Positions 47,671 to 62,887 of a DNA stretch of 64,000 nt are shown here, one piece after another. The translations under genes and the position numbers were made by a program. Source of the DNA: Whitmania pigra (taxonomy: Eukaryota; Annelida; Clitellata; Hirudinida; Haemopidae); NCBI GenBank assembly GCA_021613335.1, contig JAJTWR010000365.1, forward strand, positions 1,268,501-1,332,500. The letters are read 5' to 3'. The notes beneath the pieces were generated by a model. That model was not told the DNA's origin. It did no database searches and was given only the letters and a program-made list of their open reading frames with translations. Every line of letters begins with the position of its first letter. Positions within the stretch are counted from its first letter, which is position 1.

Positions 47671-49173
47671 GTCTGTCTGATGGGCTTTGAAAATCAACTG
47701 ATTCAACTCTGAACGGTGCAATGTTATTTGCTGATTAATACTTATATTGTTTTATTAATTTTAAAAACTGCTCTTTGTTAATTGAAAATTTATTAAAGTA
47801 TTATTTTTGATTTGTTATCTTATTTAAATTCTTATCATTAGGAATGCCCTGACGATTTAGAAATAGAAAATTTATTCATTTGAATCATAATGACAATTAC
47901 TATCAATATTTTAATAAGTTTTTTTGGGGAATCACCAAAGAAAAATATTCATTGTGTTGATATGTCTTCCATAAGACGAATTATTGTATTTTTTTAATAA
48001 GCACTCAATGAATTTAAATATTTAAGGAGGGATTAATTGTGTCAATCTTGACGATATTTGAGATGTAAAAAAGAAGTATTTCTACACTATTTAATACATG
48101 TCTAAATTTGATTAGATTATCAATTTACTTATTTAAACTTAATTAATTGTAGTTAATAAATCGAAGTATTTAATTAATGTCTGTCATGTTTAAATCATAA
48201 AATCATAAAAAGATTATACCAAATGAATAAGTCAAATTCAAAACAAATTATTTTTGTTATTAATAATTGAAAATCGTATATGAATAACCCTCAGTCTCGC
48301 ACTTTTTTTTCTAATATTAGTATTTTATTCAAGACATTTGATCTCCAAACGAAACAATAAAAATTGCTGGATCTTGTAAATCCGACACAGTTGAAAGATT
48401 ATCATAATCCTTTATTTACCAAGATCTATGTTTTACTGACTTTTACTGTGCAAGTATTTAAAAAGTGGGAGGTGGGTGGTGCACAAGCTGTTAGCAGAAG
48501 TAATTATGCTTCTAACAATATTTAAAAAAATAAGTATTTAATAGTTATGTAATAAATGTCTAAATCAAGGGTCTCCAAATTAAGGCCAGCTAGGCGAATC
48601 CGGACTGTAAGGTCTCTTATCCGATGTGCAAAGGTCGCCGCACATAGAACGTGCGATGACGCTATTGTTTCTTGTTTTACCTAAGTGTGATGTGGGTATA
48701 TGATGCCGATAAAATGTGCTAGGACTGACTGTCAAGTAAAATTTGTATATTACTAAGACTATTTCAAAAAGTCTTTGCTATTGATTAGATTCTCGACTGG
48801 AATAACAAAAACTGTGCCACAAGAATTCGATGTTTCCAAACTTCAAGTTAGCTAAACTCAACATTGCGTGCTTCATCAATATTAACAATTTCATAAAAAA
48901 TACATATTTCAAATTTTAAAAACGTTACGCTTCAAAAATGTGTATAATTTGTGAAATCTCTCAAATTTACAATGCATCGAAATTAAATTTCGAATATTTG
49001 AAAAAAACTATTTTTTAATGTATCCAAAAAGAGAAAACCAATGGTAACGCATTGGTTTATGTCATGTTTTAATTTTTTTAATTATTATATATATGTTAAT
49101 ACTCAAATTTAGATAATTAAATCTCTTTTTACTAAGTCAGTTTTGAACCCACAAAGTGCACGAAAGCAATTCA
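47671..49173. other. intergenic region between gene G and the transporter pseudogene
   Basis: AT-rich with no coding frame or repeat recognised; a GC-richer patch lies near 48580-48670. Confidence 0.4.
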
Positions 49174-52100
49174 TTAAGATTTTGGTCTTGCATACAAATA
49201 GCCCCAAAATGTTGAAGAAAATGGAACATAGGTGAACATTTTGTGTCTTCTGATAAAATTCGTGATAAAAGGCAAATCATAAACCTTTCCATGGACATCA
49301 TCTCCAGGCTTATCAGGCTCATCTCCTTTCGTAGACTCTGAATTGCTTATTTTGTCATTTATCTCTCCATTTCCTACATCTGTTAATTCAATCACATTCG
49401 ACTGAATATTTGATTCCATATCAATGTTTGTGGTTTACTTCAGTAGCTATGTTAGGAATACTGGTGAAAATAGTTTTATTCCATTTTGCCAAACCCCTTT
49501 CTTCGGAAGTTCCTAAAATTAGTTAGTCAATTTAGAAATGAGCAATTCTTGAAAATTATCCAATCACGATTAAAAGTCCAACATTATTAATTGTCATTCA
49601 TAACCTATTTCATGTAATGAAATCCAAAGCAGCATATGAGTGGTTATATAGACGATTTTTTATTCAGCGATACAAATATGATAGTATAAATTAAATAATT
49701 TAAACATAAAATTTTATAAATAAGATTTTTTAATATTGTTCAACATTTATTACTAATATTAGTTACAAACTTTCTAACTTTTGACCGAGTTGTCGAGTAT
49801 GAACAAACACACTTGTACTCAAAAGGACAGTTGCTAGTTGTTTCAACGTTTCATTGCCTTTGCGTGAACATTAATGGAATTAAATGAAAAACTAGTAAGT
49901 TGAAACATGTTTTTTTAATTCAAATTAATATTAATAATAAAATCTAATTGATGTTACAATACTTATAAAATTCGATATTAATACAAAGAATTGGACCTTA
50001 AAGATTTTGATATTCTCTAAATTGTTTTATAGTTTTAAGTCTTTTGATAAAATGGATTTAAAAAAAAATATTTTATGAAATAAACATTTTTTATCATACC
50101 AAATCGGATAAAATCCGGATGGCATTGTATCCAGATTGGAAGAGAGAAACCAAAAAAAATGGAAAATCCAAAAATTGAAAGATTCCTAGAACTTAAATCC
50201 ACCAGTTGTAAATTGGAGGCTCCTATGGCTGTGATCATGTTTGTTTTAACACATAACAAAAAAATATTTACATAAGATTAAACTTAATTATATTAATTGT
50301 GTTTGTTATTTTAATATCTCAAAAATATGAAAATATCTTTCTGTGTTGGAAGTAATTTATAAAATGTAAAAATGAATAATTACAACCACTGTGCTAGTCG
50401 CACTCAGTTTTTGGACATTTCTTACACATGGGGAAACAGGGTTATTAAACTTAACAATTAAAAATCATGATCAATTATGAGGTAATTATAAATGAAATAA
50501 ATGTAATTTATGTGGATGATAAGTTGGTTAATACAATAGCTTCATTACCGAACATGTGGAGATAAACTCCGCCAATAATGGGGTCGGGAATGGTTGCTGC
50601 CAAAGCCCCAAATTTGTTGAAGGTACCAAGCAAGACACAGACCAATGACTGCAATTGAATGACTGGCCTGCTTGCTACCTGATCAATGGCAGGATATAAT
50701 ATAATTACTAAACACGTCAAGCATATGTGTTAATAATTAATAATATACGTTTTAAATCTTTTAAATTTGTAGATGATGTTATGATTTTACATATTATATT
50801 AGAATGAATTATTGTTTATTAATAAATATTTTGACTGTAAAAACAATCTAAGTACGATTAAGGAAATCATAATTGTTTTGATGATAATGACTCTTGTAAT
50901 AATTGTAATAAATTATTGATATTGTGCTTAAAGCCGAGCATCAATAAATGTTTAATTACGAAGAAAAACTTGCAAATCATTAAATCGTTTTCGTTTAGAA
51001 ATCACATGAAATATTTATTACCAAGTTTATTTTTTTTTTCTAAATTGAATAAATCCACTTTGGTTATTCCAATGGCTCCAATATTCTCAACGTAAGACGT
51101 ACTTGCAGTTCATGATCCAAACATTCCGTTTATCAGGTTGCAGAGGCCTTCAATAAATATGCCTGAAATGTACGAATGTAAATTAATGTTTCAATTCACG
51201 TAACTATCATGTATTGTTTTGAGGCTTTCTAAATTAAAAATAATCTTAATTTAATTTGAACTGAATCCTAATTTTTAAGTTTAAAACTATTCAAAAATGG
51301 TTATAAAATAATTTAAATATTTATATATAAATTAAATAACAAATAATATCACACCACTGTTGATGGCATGAGGAGGAGGTGGGTTGGCTCCAACAATTCC
51401 TGTAATCGCCTACAGACTCAAATATACTTGATAAGTACACCTGCCATCATGCCCAGTATTGAAGCAAGAGTAAAGGTTGGTAGTCCCCATTGCACTACAA
51501 ATTTCAAAGTTGTTGAGATTTTTTATTTTATTTTTTATTTTTTGTGTTCTCATGTTTTTATGTCGAACCCGAAAATCGATATGGCAGCTAAAACATGTGC
51601 TTGAAATTTTTTTGTATACATAAAGTGCGTTAACAAATGAGAATGTACATAAAAGTGTTTTTTTTTTATAATTAGCAATTGATATGTGATAACGGCTAGA
51701 GGCAACTCAAAAAACCACATATACGATACAAGCCTTTATAATTATTTTTTCCTATATAGCAAACACGAAGATCTCTCACAAAATCCCATTTTGACCAAAA
51801 GTTTTGTTGCTCGCGAATTTGTGAACTATTGAAGTACTGCATCGTCGACGTATTTGTGCTCAGCCATTCTAAGTTAGTTTTTGCTGGATCAGAGACAGAA
51901 TTCTGTCTTTACTTGCTTTATCACCTCAGCCTTCCTTTTCCATCCTGAATTGGTGTTTGCCAAAATTTCATGCTGACTAAGGTCTGCCAATTTTGTTCCT
52001 TTTTCTAGCTGTAGCATAAATTTACTATTTCTCAATTGACTGTTTGTCCAGATTTCTCATATCATCTCTAGACATTTTTATAAAAATAAAAAAATAAACA

Positions 52101-52960
52101 GAATGGCTACATCACCTAATCCCTCAGTCAAGACCAACAAGAGTGAATGAATTACGGTGAAAAATTCTATGACATGTGGGAATTTGGCGGTTCCACTCCA
52201 AAATCGGCAATTATTGCAGTTTGGCTGAATGGGTTAATTGCCTGGAAACGGCGGTTATGGCAACAGTCCTGTTTGTGTCGTGTTCGAAACCCAGCCTGCA
52301 CTGCCACAAGCGCCTTTCGGGAGGAGCGCAATATAAATGGTTGGCTATGCAAATTAGCTCAGAGGGTAGCGTGCCTGCGAACGATGATAAACGTTAAAGT
52401 GCTTCATTAAAAAAATCAAAATATTATTTGGAGGCCATACCAACTGGTCTGGCGAGCCAGGTTGTGGCCCACGGGATACCTGTTGCACACCCCTGCTCCA
52501 AATGATACTCCAGGGTAGATTTTGGGCTAAAGCGATACTTAAATATAGTTTACTCTAATGTTATTTTATGACTTTATGGCACTGTTACATATTTTTAATC
52601 AATTTATAATTATATTTAATCACATCTCCCTTTGGCTTCTCGTAACAAAACAATTTAAAAAGAAAATTTTGAGCAGTTTTATTGAAAACATGTAAATACA
52701 TATAAACTTTTTTGTGATAAGTAAATAAATAATGTGACAACTAATTAATATTTCTAGCCTGAAGTGCCATCACCAAGCAGAGAATAAATGGAGGATCGTC
52801 CTCAACTCCATAGAATAACTTAGATTTTCTAATTTTTATCCGACATTGGACACATCAGGTTTATCAAACTTGTCTTCAAATGCTTTAACGGCCTCCATAT
52901 TTTTGCTTGGGTTTGAAAGCATTTAAAACCTACATTTAATGAATATTTAATTTATGACAA
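49174..52960 (-). pseudogene. SLC23-type nucleobase/ascorbate transporter, pseudogene
   Basis: Recognisable exons on the minus strand: N-terminal (about 52759-52960, LFYGVEDDPPFILCL), 51355-51500 (QWGLPTFTLASILGMM, then PPPPHAIN in another frame), 51059-51162, 50549-50678, about 50100-50240 and 49174-49513. Together they match the SLC23 family, which includes the NAT signature [10 protein letters not shown] and the SxxRNLxIFGFS segment. Lesions: TGA replaces a Gly codon (51110-51112) in the GSGTGS stretch. The acceptor before MITAIGASN has lost its AG. There is a frameshift within 51355-51500. The last exon has a frameshift and stop after NIATEVN. The first exon ends in GC instead of a clear GT donor. 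The homologous exons at 60-62.8 kb are intact. Confidence 0.88.
52217..52400 (+). repeat. tRNA-derived SINE copy 3, dimeric
   Basis: The first unit, 52217-52347, has an A-box-like GTTTGGCTGAATGGGTT, the B-box GTTCGAAACCC and the tail GAGCGCAATATAAATGG. A second head begins at about 52350 (TTAGCTCAGAGGGTAGCGTG) and stops near 52390. It lies in an intron of the transporter pseudogene. Confidence 0.7.
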
Positions 52961-54180
52961 TTAAATTTCACCGCTATGAAAGTTAAATCAACTTAAATGA
53001 ATTTCTCAAAACCCATTTCAGTTTCAAGCACTCAGTCAAGCTATTGGGAATGACGTTATTTGAAGTTAAGTACTTTCCTCAAAATTATATTAATAGCCCT
53101 CTGCTATGATTATTATAGAGATTATATATATTATAGGCAATTATTAAAGCTATTGTTTTGTATTAAATAAAAGTTCTACTCACTTTTTTTAAATCCCACT
53201 TTACAGTATACATATTGTTTAATATGCCATAAATTTTTGAAGCACGTCCTAATTTGAGCAACTCTCAGTTCGCTTAAAAACACACTAGTAAACTTGATAA
53301 TCCATAGAAAAACACTTTTATACATTTGTTTTAAGTTTTAATTAGGCGAAACTCGTACTGGTCACTTAAACTCAAATTTTAAATTAAGTAAAGAAATGAC
53401 AATAACATTATTTGTTTAATTAAATTTAAATGCACAACTAAATTGCAATACAACAGATATAAATTTCTGAAATAAATGCAATTTCCTACTTTGCTTTTCC
53501 AACTGCTTCTCAGTGTTCTATGCCTCTGCTAAAAAATAGTACACAATCTTGTTCATTGCACAATTCAGGATTTCCCTTAGTTTCTTGCCTCCAAAACTCG
53601 TGGTCATCTCCTTCGTCTAAGACAAGAAAAATGTTCCACTAAACACAGGCAACACTTCTTCATCAGCCGAGTCGTCGAACCTTAGAACTCTCTTCCTCTC
53701 GTCATCATTAATTCCACAACATTATCTCGCTTCTGCCTTTCAATCATTGACTTCAATAATCATTTCCTAATTAAGTGATCATTTAACCTTGTTATCGTTA
53801 TTGTTTCGCGAACACCATTAACCGCTGCACAGATTTGCCTAGGAGCAATTGATGATCCTGCAATTTGTTTTTGTCAAAATAAAAAATAAATGCATCATGC
53901 AAATATATGAACTCTAAATCACTTTCCTCATCTAGTAAAATAATAATCTAAAAACCTTAATTGCCTTTCCAGTGTTAAATACCATCGGATGTTGTCTTGC
54001 ATTTTTTTTTGCAATCAAGCTTCTAGTCACAAGCGTCGAAAAAAGCCATCAAAAAGCGTCTTTAACAATGCAAACGATGCTAGAATGAACTACCAGAGTA
54101 TTACGATTAAACTTTCGTAAGCATAAGAAAGATTAAGTCTCCTTTTCGATAAATGTAAAATTTCTTTGGCAAGAAACTGA
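52961..54180. other. region between the transporter pseudogene and gene H
   Basis: Mostly AT-rich without coding signal. The right end (from about 54070) is homologous to the 3' flank of gene G. Confidence 0.4.
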
Positions 54181-57100
54181 TTATCCGATAAGCCAATTAA
54201 TTTGAATGCTTGATCGCAAACGGTGTGTTGGTATTTTCACTGCAAGTATTAATGTGGAAAGGACAAGAATTGGTGAAGTTTTAGCACTTGAATATTTTGA
54301 AAACTTGGGAATCAAGCACAATTTTTCTTTGATTTTAGGAATGTCTAGAAACAAGATTTAAAAAGATAAAAGATTAGATTTTTTTAGATTTTTAGTAATA
54401 ATTATTATAACACTAATTATAAACAAATAAATATAAGCCCGTAATATGAGGCTCATTAGAATGGCAGATGGGAAAAACCTTTTATGAAAGCTATCAAAGC
54501 AGGATTCTTTTGCTCGGTTAAAAGATCTTCAGATTTCATGGCTTGTTGTTTTTTAATCCTGAATAATCTTTTCTCAGAATTTCTTAAATGCAATACATGA
54601 TAATTATTAGAAATTCTTTATACAAATTAAATTATGTATTATACTAAGCACTAATATTGATGAACAAATTAATATGCAGCTCTAAGTTACCGCTTACTTG
54701 TCATCGGCAGCACTGAAGTAAACAAGTCTATCATCAACAGCGAGACTTATTACATCTTGAGTAGAACAGAGTTTAATCATTTTTTCACTGCCAATGAAAT
54801 ATATTGCACTCGAAGATGAACCGAATATAAATTCTGGAAAATCAGAATGTTTTGTAGTAACAAATTATGATATTTTAAACCATGTAGCCTGTGATCAATT
54901 ATATCTAAAAGCATTTACTAACAGAAATAAAAAATATTTTTCAACAAAGACATTTCACTTAAAATTGTAATTATTAAAAATTACGTAATTGAGAATATTA
55001 CATTTAAATCAATAAATATTACTTTCATTGTCAACGTCCAATTTATGAATGCAGGTTTTCAATTGCTTTGAAGTTTCATAAATTTGAATTTCGAACTTTT
55101 CGAAGTTAAATTGCGTTAGCTCTCCTTTGTTTTCCGTGCAACCAGAAACAACCAGCACTCTGTGGTACATAATTTATAAACTCCAAATTATTATGTGTAA
55201 TTACGAACATAATTTTCAAAATATGTTGATTAACACATGTTCTTGACGTTAGGACAAATTAACATTGTCAATGTATTGGACATCACATCAATCGCAATAA
55301 CAATAATAAACTTTATACTTTGGCATTTGTTAGTTATATTCCTTAAAGCTTTTAATATTTATAAAAATCGATGTGTCGTTAAAACACTTTAAATTTATAA
55401 TGTAATTCATTTATTATTTTAATTATATTATTCTAGTAATTTTGAATAATATTTAATACATTACCATAAACCACAATTACCCGTTTTACTTACTTTTCAT
55501 TAGGTAATAATCTCATGCTGTAGAGTTTACTTGAATCCACGCTCAGAAATTCTTTAATAGTTGAATCGCTTATTTTTCCAATAAGAATATCTGAACCATA
55601 GCCTAGGAAAAGGTTGTTTCCTGTATCATCAACTTCAATGTCCTCCAAATCCTCATCATTTGGAACTAATGTAACAAAAATATTTGTTTGGTTAAGAAAA
55701 TCATAAATGTTGATATTTAGAGTTTACACGTAATTGCTATAATTATTCCATCTTGTCTCCTAGCATAATTATAATACTTGGAAATTACTGAAAGCAACTG
55801 CAACAACTATATCTGCTCAGAGTAAAAATACAAATATTACTATTGAATATGATGTTCTTTTTGATGACATCGACTTTATTTTTTATTTCAACTGTCACGA
55901 CTTTTCCAGCATTGTGGTGGTGAATCCAAAACAATTTGTACGATGTTGGAGTTTTCTTGTATTTCAAAGATTTTATCTTTGTCTTCTCAATTTCAATTTT
56001 TAACTCGTTTTCAATTCTGTAATTTCTGCCTAGTTTCAAGAGTTTCTGGTCGGTGACACTCAACACGATTAAACCATCTGAAATTGTTATTTGTAACATT
56101 ATGTTGTATTCTTATTAACTAAATGTTTTAGTTATCATACTATTTATTAATATAGACATGCCGTGTTCAAAGCAATTGTGTTCATATCAAATGTTCCTTG
56201 TCAATATTCCAGTAATGGCGATTGATTAATAATATAAACTTCTAATAACCTTCTGTTTTGGCGATGTGAGGTGGAATATCGTAGGAAATTGGTTGATCCA
56301 TTTTTATTGGTTTTGCAATTTTCGGTAATTTGTAAACGTCATTATTACTAAAGAAGAAGATTAATAGAAGCTATTTTGTGTTTATCTCATATTTTCATCA
56401 AATTATTATAAAAAAAAAAAAGGAAAATATTTGCGACAAATATTCCTTTTTTTTTTAATTTTTAAAAATGATTTATATTCTTACTCATTTACTAATTTCT
56501 AGAACTAACTTTTGTTGAAAATCCACAAAAAATAAATATTTAATTCCAACACCAAAGGATGAAATTGTAGCACCAGGATGATAATATCTTAACTCCAACG
56601 AAGCGTTTTTGGATGTTTTCTCATAAATTTCATTTTTAGTAAAAGCGAATAAAACTTCAGCTGCAAATAAAATAAGTATATTTTGAATATTTTGAACATT
56701 TGCATCAATTACATCAAAGATTGAATGATGAAATTATGCAAATAATATATTATATATGTGATAGCTACGGTGAATATTTTATTGAATCCTATGGTTATTC
56801 ATTGATGCTATGATTTAAAAGGTCAGTGTAACATTATTTACTAATTGATAATCTTAACTTTACTTTTTGCATCATATGCAATTCCTTTGAGACAGAAATC
56901 AAGTCGAACTTTTGCGACCTCTTTATTGTTTTCAAAATCGTGGATTGAAAGATTTCCTTTTTCGTTTTGGCAGTCCGAATAATAGAGTTGTCTGAAGTAT
57001 TTATTAAAACAAAATTTGACTAATGATGATGGAATATCTATATTCAATAATACAATATCTATATTCACAATATCAATATTCTAACACATTGGGTTATTTA

Positions 57101-57956
57101 TTTATTAATTGAGCAAGCATTTTTACAAAGAAATAATTCCAGAATTTATTCACTTCTTTTCAAAATGAATGGACAGCGCAGTGACAAATTGGTTCTTAAG
57201 AATCTCTGTTGGTGTGGCGTTGGTCTCAACGTCAAATTGATAAATTCCTTCGTCAGTGGCAAAAAATATTTTGCTAAAATCAGATGACATCTCAAAAGAG
57301 TTTATTTGGGTGTCTGTTGAAAACACAATTCAGATATTATTTTCACTTACGAATTAATATTTTATTGAACTTGTAAATTTTGTCTTACTTTTGTATCACA
57401 AGTGCAAACCAGCATCTATTGCATTAAGGATAGCTGTATACATTGCTATAAACGATACGCGACTACCAATATATCCACAATTTCTTTTAAAGATAAAATA
57501 CCAAAAACATTTTTAATTTAAAAATAATTCTTACTTTTAAGATCAATGTTCTTCGTCTCATCAAAAGCATTCATCTTTTCAAGTTTGGTTGACTGAACAA
57601 CTCGTTTATCATTGAGCCAAAACAAAGTAACGTTGTCTTCAATTCTACCTGCGTTAAGGATTCTTAAAGTACCGCTTGCCTCTGGTAGTAAGTCATATTC
57701 TGTGTAAATGCTGAAGTCCTGCCCAATTTGTAAAAGTTTATTTCTGCTGAAATCTGTGAGGACAAAGTCTTCAAAAAAGATTTATTGATTGTCAATAGAC
57801 AGTTTTTATTTGTATGAGTCAATTAATAGTTCAGGGTTAATATGATCAGAAATTATAATTTAATTTAAATGTAATATGGAAATACTCATATTAGAAAAAA
57901 CCTTCACAGTAGCAGTTATAAGGAAAAGTAATCAATATGAAAAGGATATAAAACAT
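54181..57956 (-). CDS. gene H: double-cassette beta-propeller-like protein, near-identical to G
   Basis: Exons on the minus strand: 57902-57956, 57535-57768, 57154-57313, 56864-56991, 56510-56660, 56250-56347, 55841-56077, 55494-55665, 55023-55159, 54698-54833, 54479-54582, 54181-54344. The total is 1776 nt, 591 residues. From about 54750 to 57825 exons and introns are almost identical to gene G; outside this the copies differ far more. Two changes affect the ends. A deletion upstream removed the ATG used in G, but an in-frame ATG (MFYILFILITF) keeps the signal peptide. At the C-terminus G's stop codon is CGA, adding polar residues (RSSIQINWLIG) after the hydrophobic stretch. H may therefore be a one-pass membrane protein rather than GPI-anchored. 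Both genes appear translatable. Confidence 0.8.
56407..56458. repeat. inverted repeat in an intron of gene H
   Basis: Copy of the A-run/T-run hairpin described in gene G, in the intron between exons 5 and 6, with one base less in the A-run. Confidence 0.75.
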
Positions 57957-57974
57957 GTTTTTTAAAGCTGAAGA

Positions 57975-58170
57975 GCACTTGGACTGGTGAATTCGGATGT
58001 GTGATCAGATTTAAATAGATTTCAATTTCGTTGCTACATTAACGCAAGATGACAAAAGTCAAGTATTTCATCCTAATTTTATTTCATTTTTTCTTTTAAT
58101 TTTAAACAGTCGTGATTTGTAATCAACTCGAAAGATAATAATTGCTAACGACTGGATGCCACAAACAGGA
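57975..58170 (-). promoter_or_regulatory. putative promoter of gene H
   Basis: Block shared with the region upstream of gene G, including the TATA-like CTATTTAAATC on the complement (about 58009-58019). It lies closer to the start codon than in G because of the deletion between them. Confidence 0.3.
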
Positions 58171-59990
58171 TGTCAGTTCGGAACCTAACATATACATTTG
58201 CCTGTGGCCTAGTTTGTTCATTATCGCTGCCTGGCTCGTGAATAATTCGCATATTTAATGTATGTAATAATTGGACTTGCTTGGGTGTCTAGGGCGTCAG
58301 AAAGGGCTAAGAGAAGAGAAGGTGTGCTAGCTATTTCATTGGCTTGTTATCAATTACTAGTTTTGCTAGGTCGTCTAGCGGATGATTTTGACATAAAGCT
58401 ATTTTTGTGAGATAGGATTGCCTCGGCTAGTAATGCCTACTTCGTCGCTTTGATTCGGCATTGCATTAAAACCATGAACAACTTTGAAATTAGATATTAG
58501 TAATGTTTTAAAGATTTAGTAAAATTTTATCCTAATAAACTGGTTATTAAATTATTAAATCTCCCTAGCAAGAGGTAAGAGATGGGAACAGATAATCCGA
58601 TGGTTTAGCTATGGATGATTTTGAAAAAGATGTTCTGAATACAAATACAGACTTCAAACTGTTTACACACTGCAACATGTTGAACTTCAAAATGTTATTA
58701 ATGTAATGATAACTTCTTTGAACTCCCGTCTAAAAAATGTCACAATTGTAAAGGTTGTTTCAGATTCGGCTTTGTCATCAAATCGCAAAGATGCTCTGCT
58801 TATTAATTACGTCATCTCAGTTTCAATGTAGAGAAATTCTGTCTTCTTGCTAATATGTTTTCTGCTGCATTAATGGAGTTTAGGTCAATTTGTTTCTAAA
58901 AATTCAGTTTACTTTACTAATCGAGGCAGACTGCTACATCGAAAGAGGCAAAAACTCAATCGAGTTAAATGTCAACATCAATTGTAGTTAATGTTAACCC
59001 CCAACAGACACATTTGTCAACTTTGACCGAGGTAAAGGCAACTTTACTTTAAAACAGACGGTATAATTTTTGTCGAATTTGTCTACGGTTTAAAACCGAA
59101 TTACGGTTGCAGTTTACATTTTCGGTGTTTTGACAATGGTAAGTATTTTATCTTCAGTATACTTTCATTTTCGGTCTCACACCAAAGTTAGCTTTTTATG
59201 ACACAAGCCTATTTAAAAATGTTGCAGACACGTGAAAGTAATTAGAAAAATGTCAATACCATATATATTAAGACAAAAATTTGTAATTTTAAATTTTTTT
59301 ATAAACGTATGTTATGACTATGTTTCACAAGTTCTCGTTAGTGCATGTTCACGGCAAACTAGGAAACAAATGAATCAAAATGCATTTAATTGACTCATAT
59401 TTGAACTAAAATTTAACAAGTACTCGATAAGTACTAAATTGAAAATAAGATTGTCACATTATAAACTTGTCGCATTATTTTGTCATTTGATGGCTTGAAA
59501 TGGTATAGCAGAAAACAGAGCTTCACAGCACATTACCCAGACCTATTATCCAAACATATTTGGCTTTTTTCTTTTGAACATTTTGGCTCTATGATGTCCA
59601 TATTCTAAAAATGAACTCATCAATACATCAATACTTGATATGACTGAAAACAGGGTATCGCAAGCTAAGATTTCTTTGCCAAGCACATGTATTAACAGGG
59701 ACATATTGAAGAGGGGATTGAACCCGTACACCCCCCACCAATTAAAAATAAAAAAAAATAAATTTAAATCCTCAAGCCAATTTACAATTTTTAATCAAAA
59801 TTGATATATAACAAATAAATAATTTCATGTAACCAAACAGATAAAACCAATTGTAAAGCAAATGGTTTAATTGAGGTTTACATTGTTTCAAATTATTTAA
59901 ATGTTATTTTATTCAATTATTCAAATTTGGATAAAAAAATTCTTTTTTATTAAGTCAGTTTTGAACCATAAAATGTACGAAAGCAATTCA
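58171..59990. other. intergenic region between gene H and the transporter gene
   Basis: No coding signal. Composition is slightly less AT-rich at 58180-58480 than elsewhere. No repeat family was recognised. Confidence 0.4.
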
Positions 59991-62799
<2,809 letters not shown>

Positions 62800-62887
62800 C
62801 TGAAATGTAAGTGTTTAAACGTGATTTGGTAGGAATTGATTTAGGTATTCAAGATATGTTCTGATAACACAATTTAAATTATAATAT

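Noticed and set aside
31924..52400. tRNA genes at 31.9, 42.5 and 52.2 kb
   Set aside because: A- and B-boxes are present, but no cloverleaf stems close and the units carry SINE bodies and tails.
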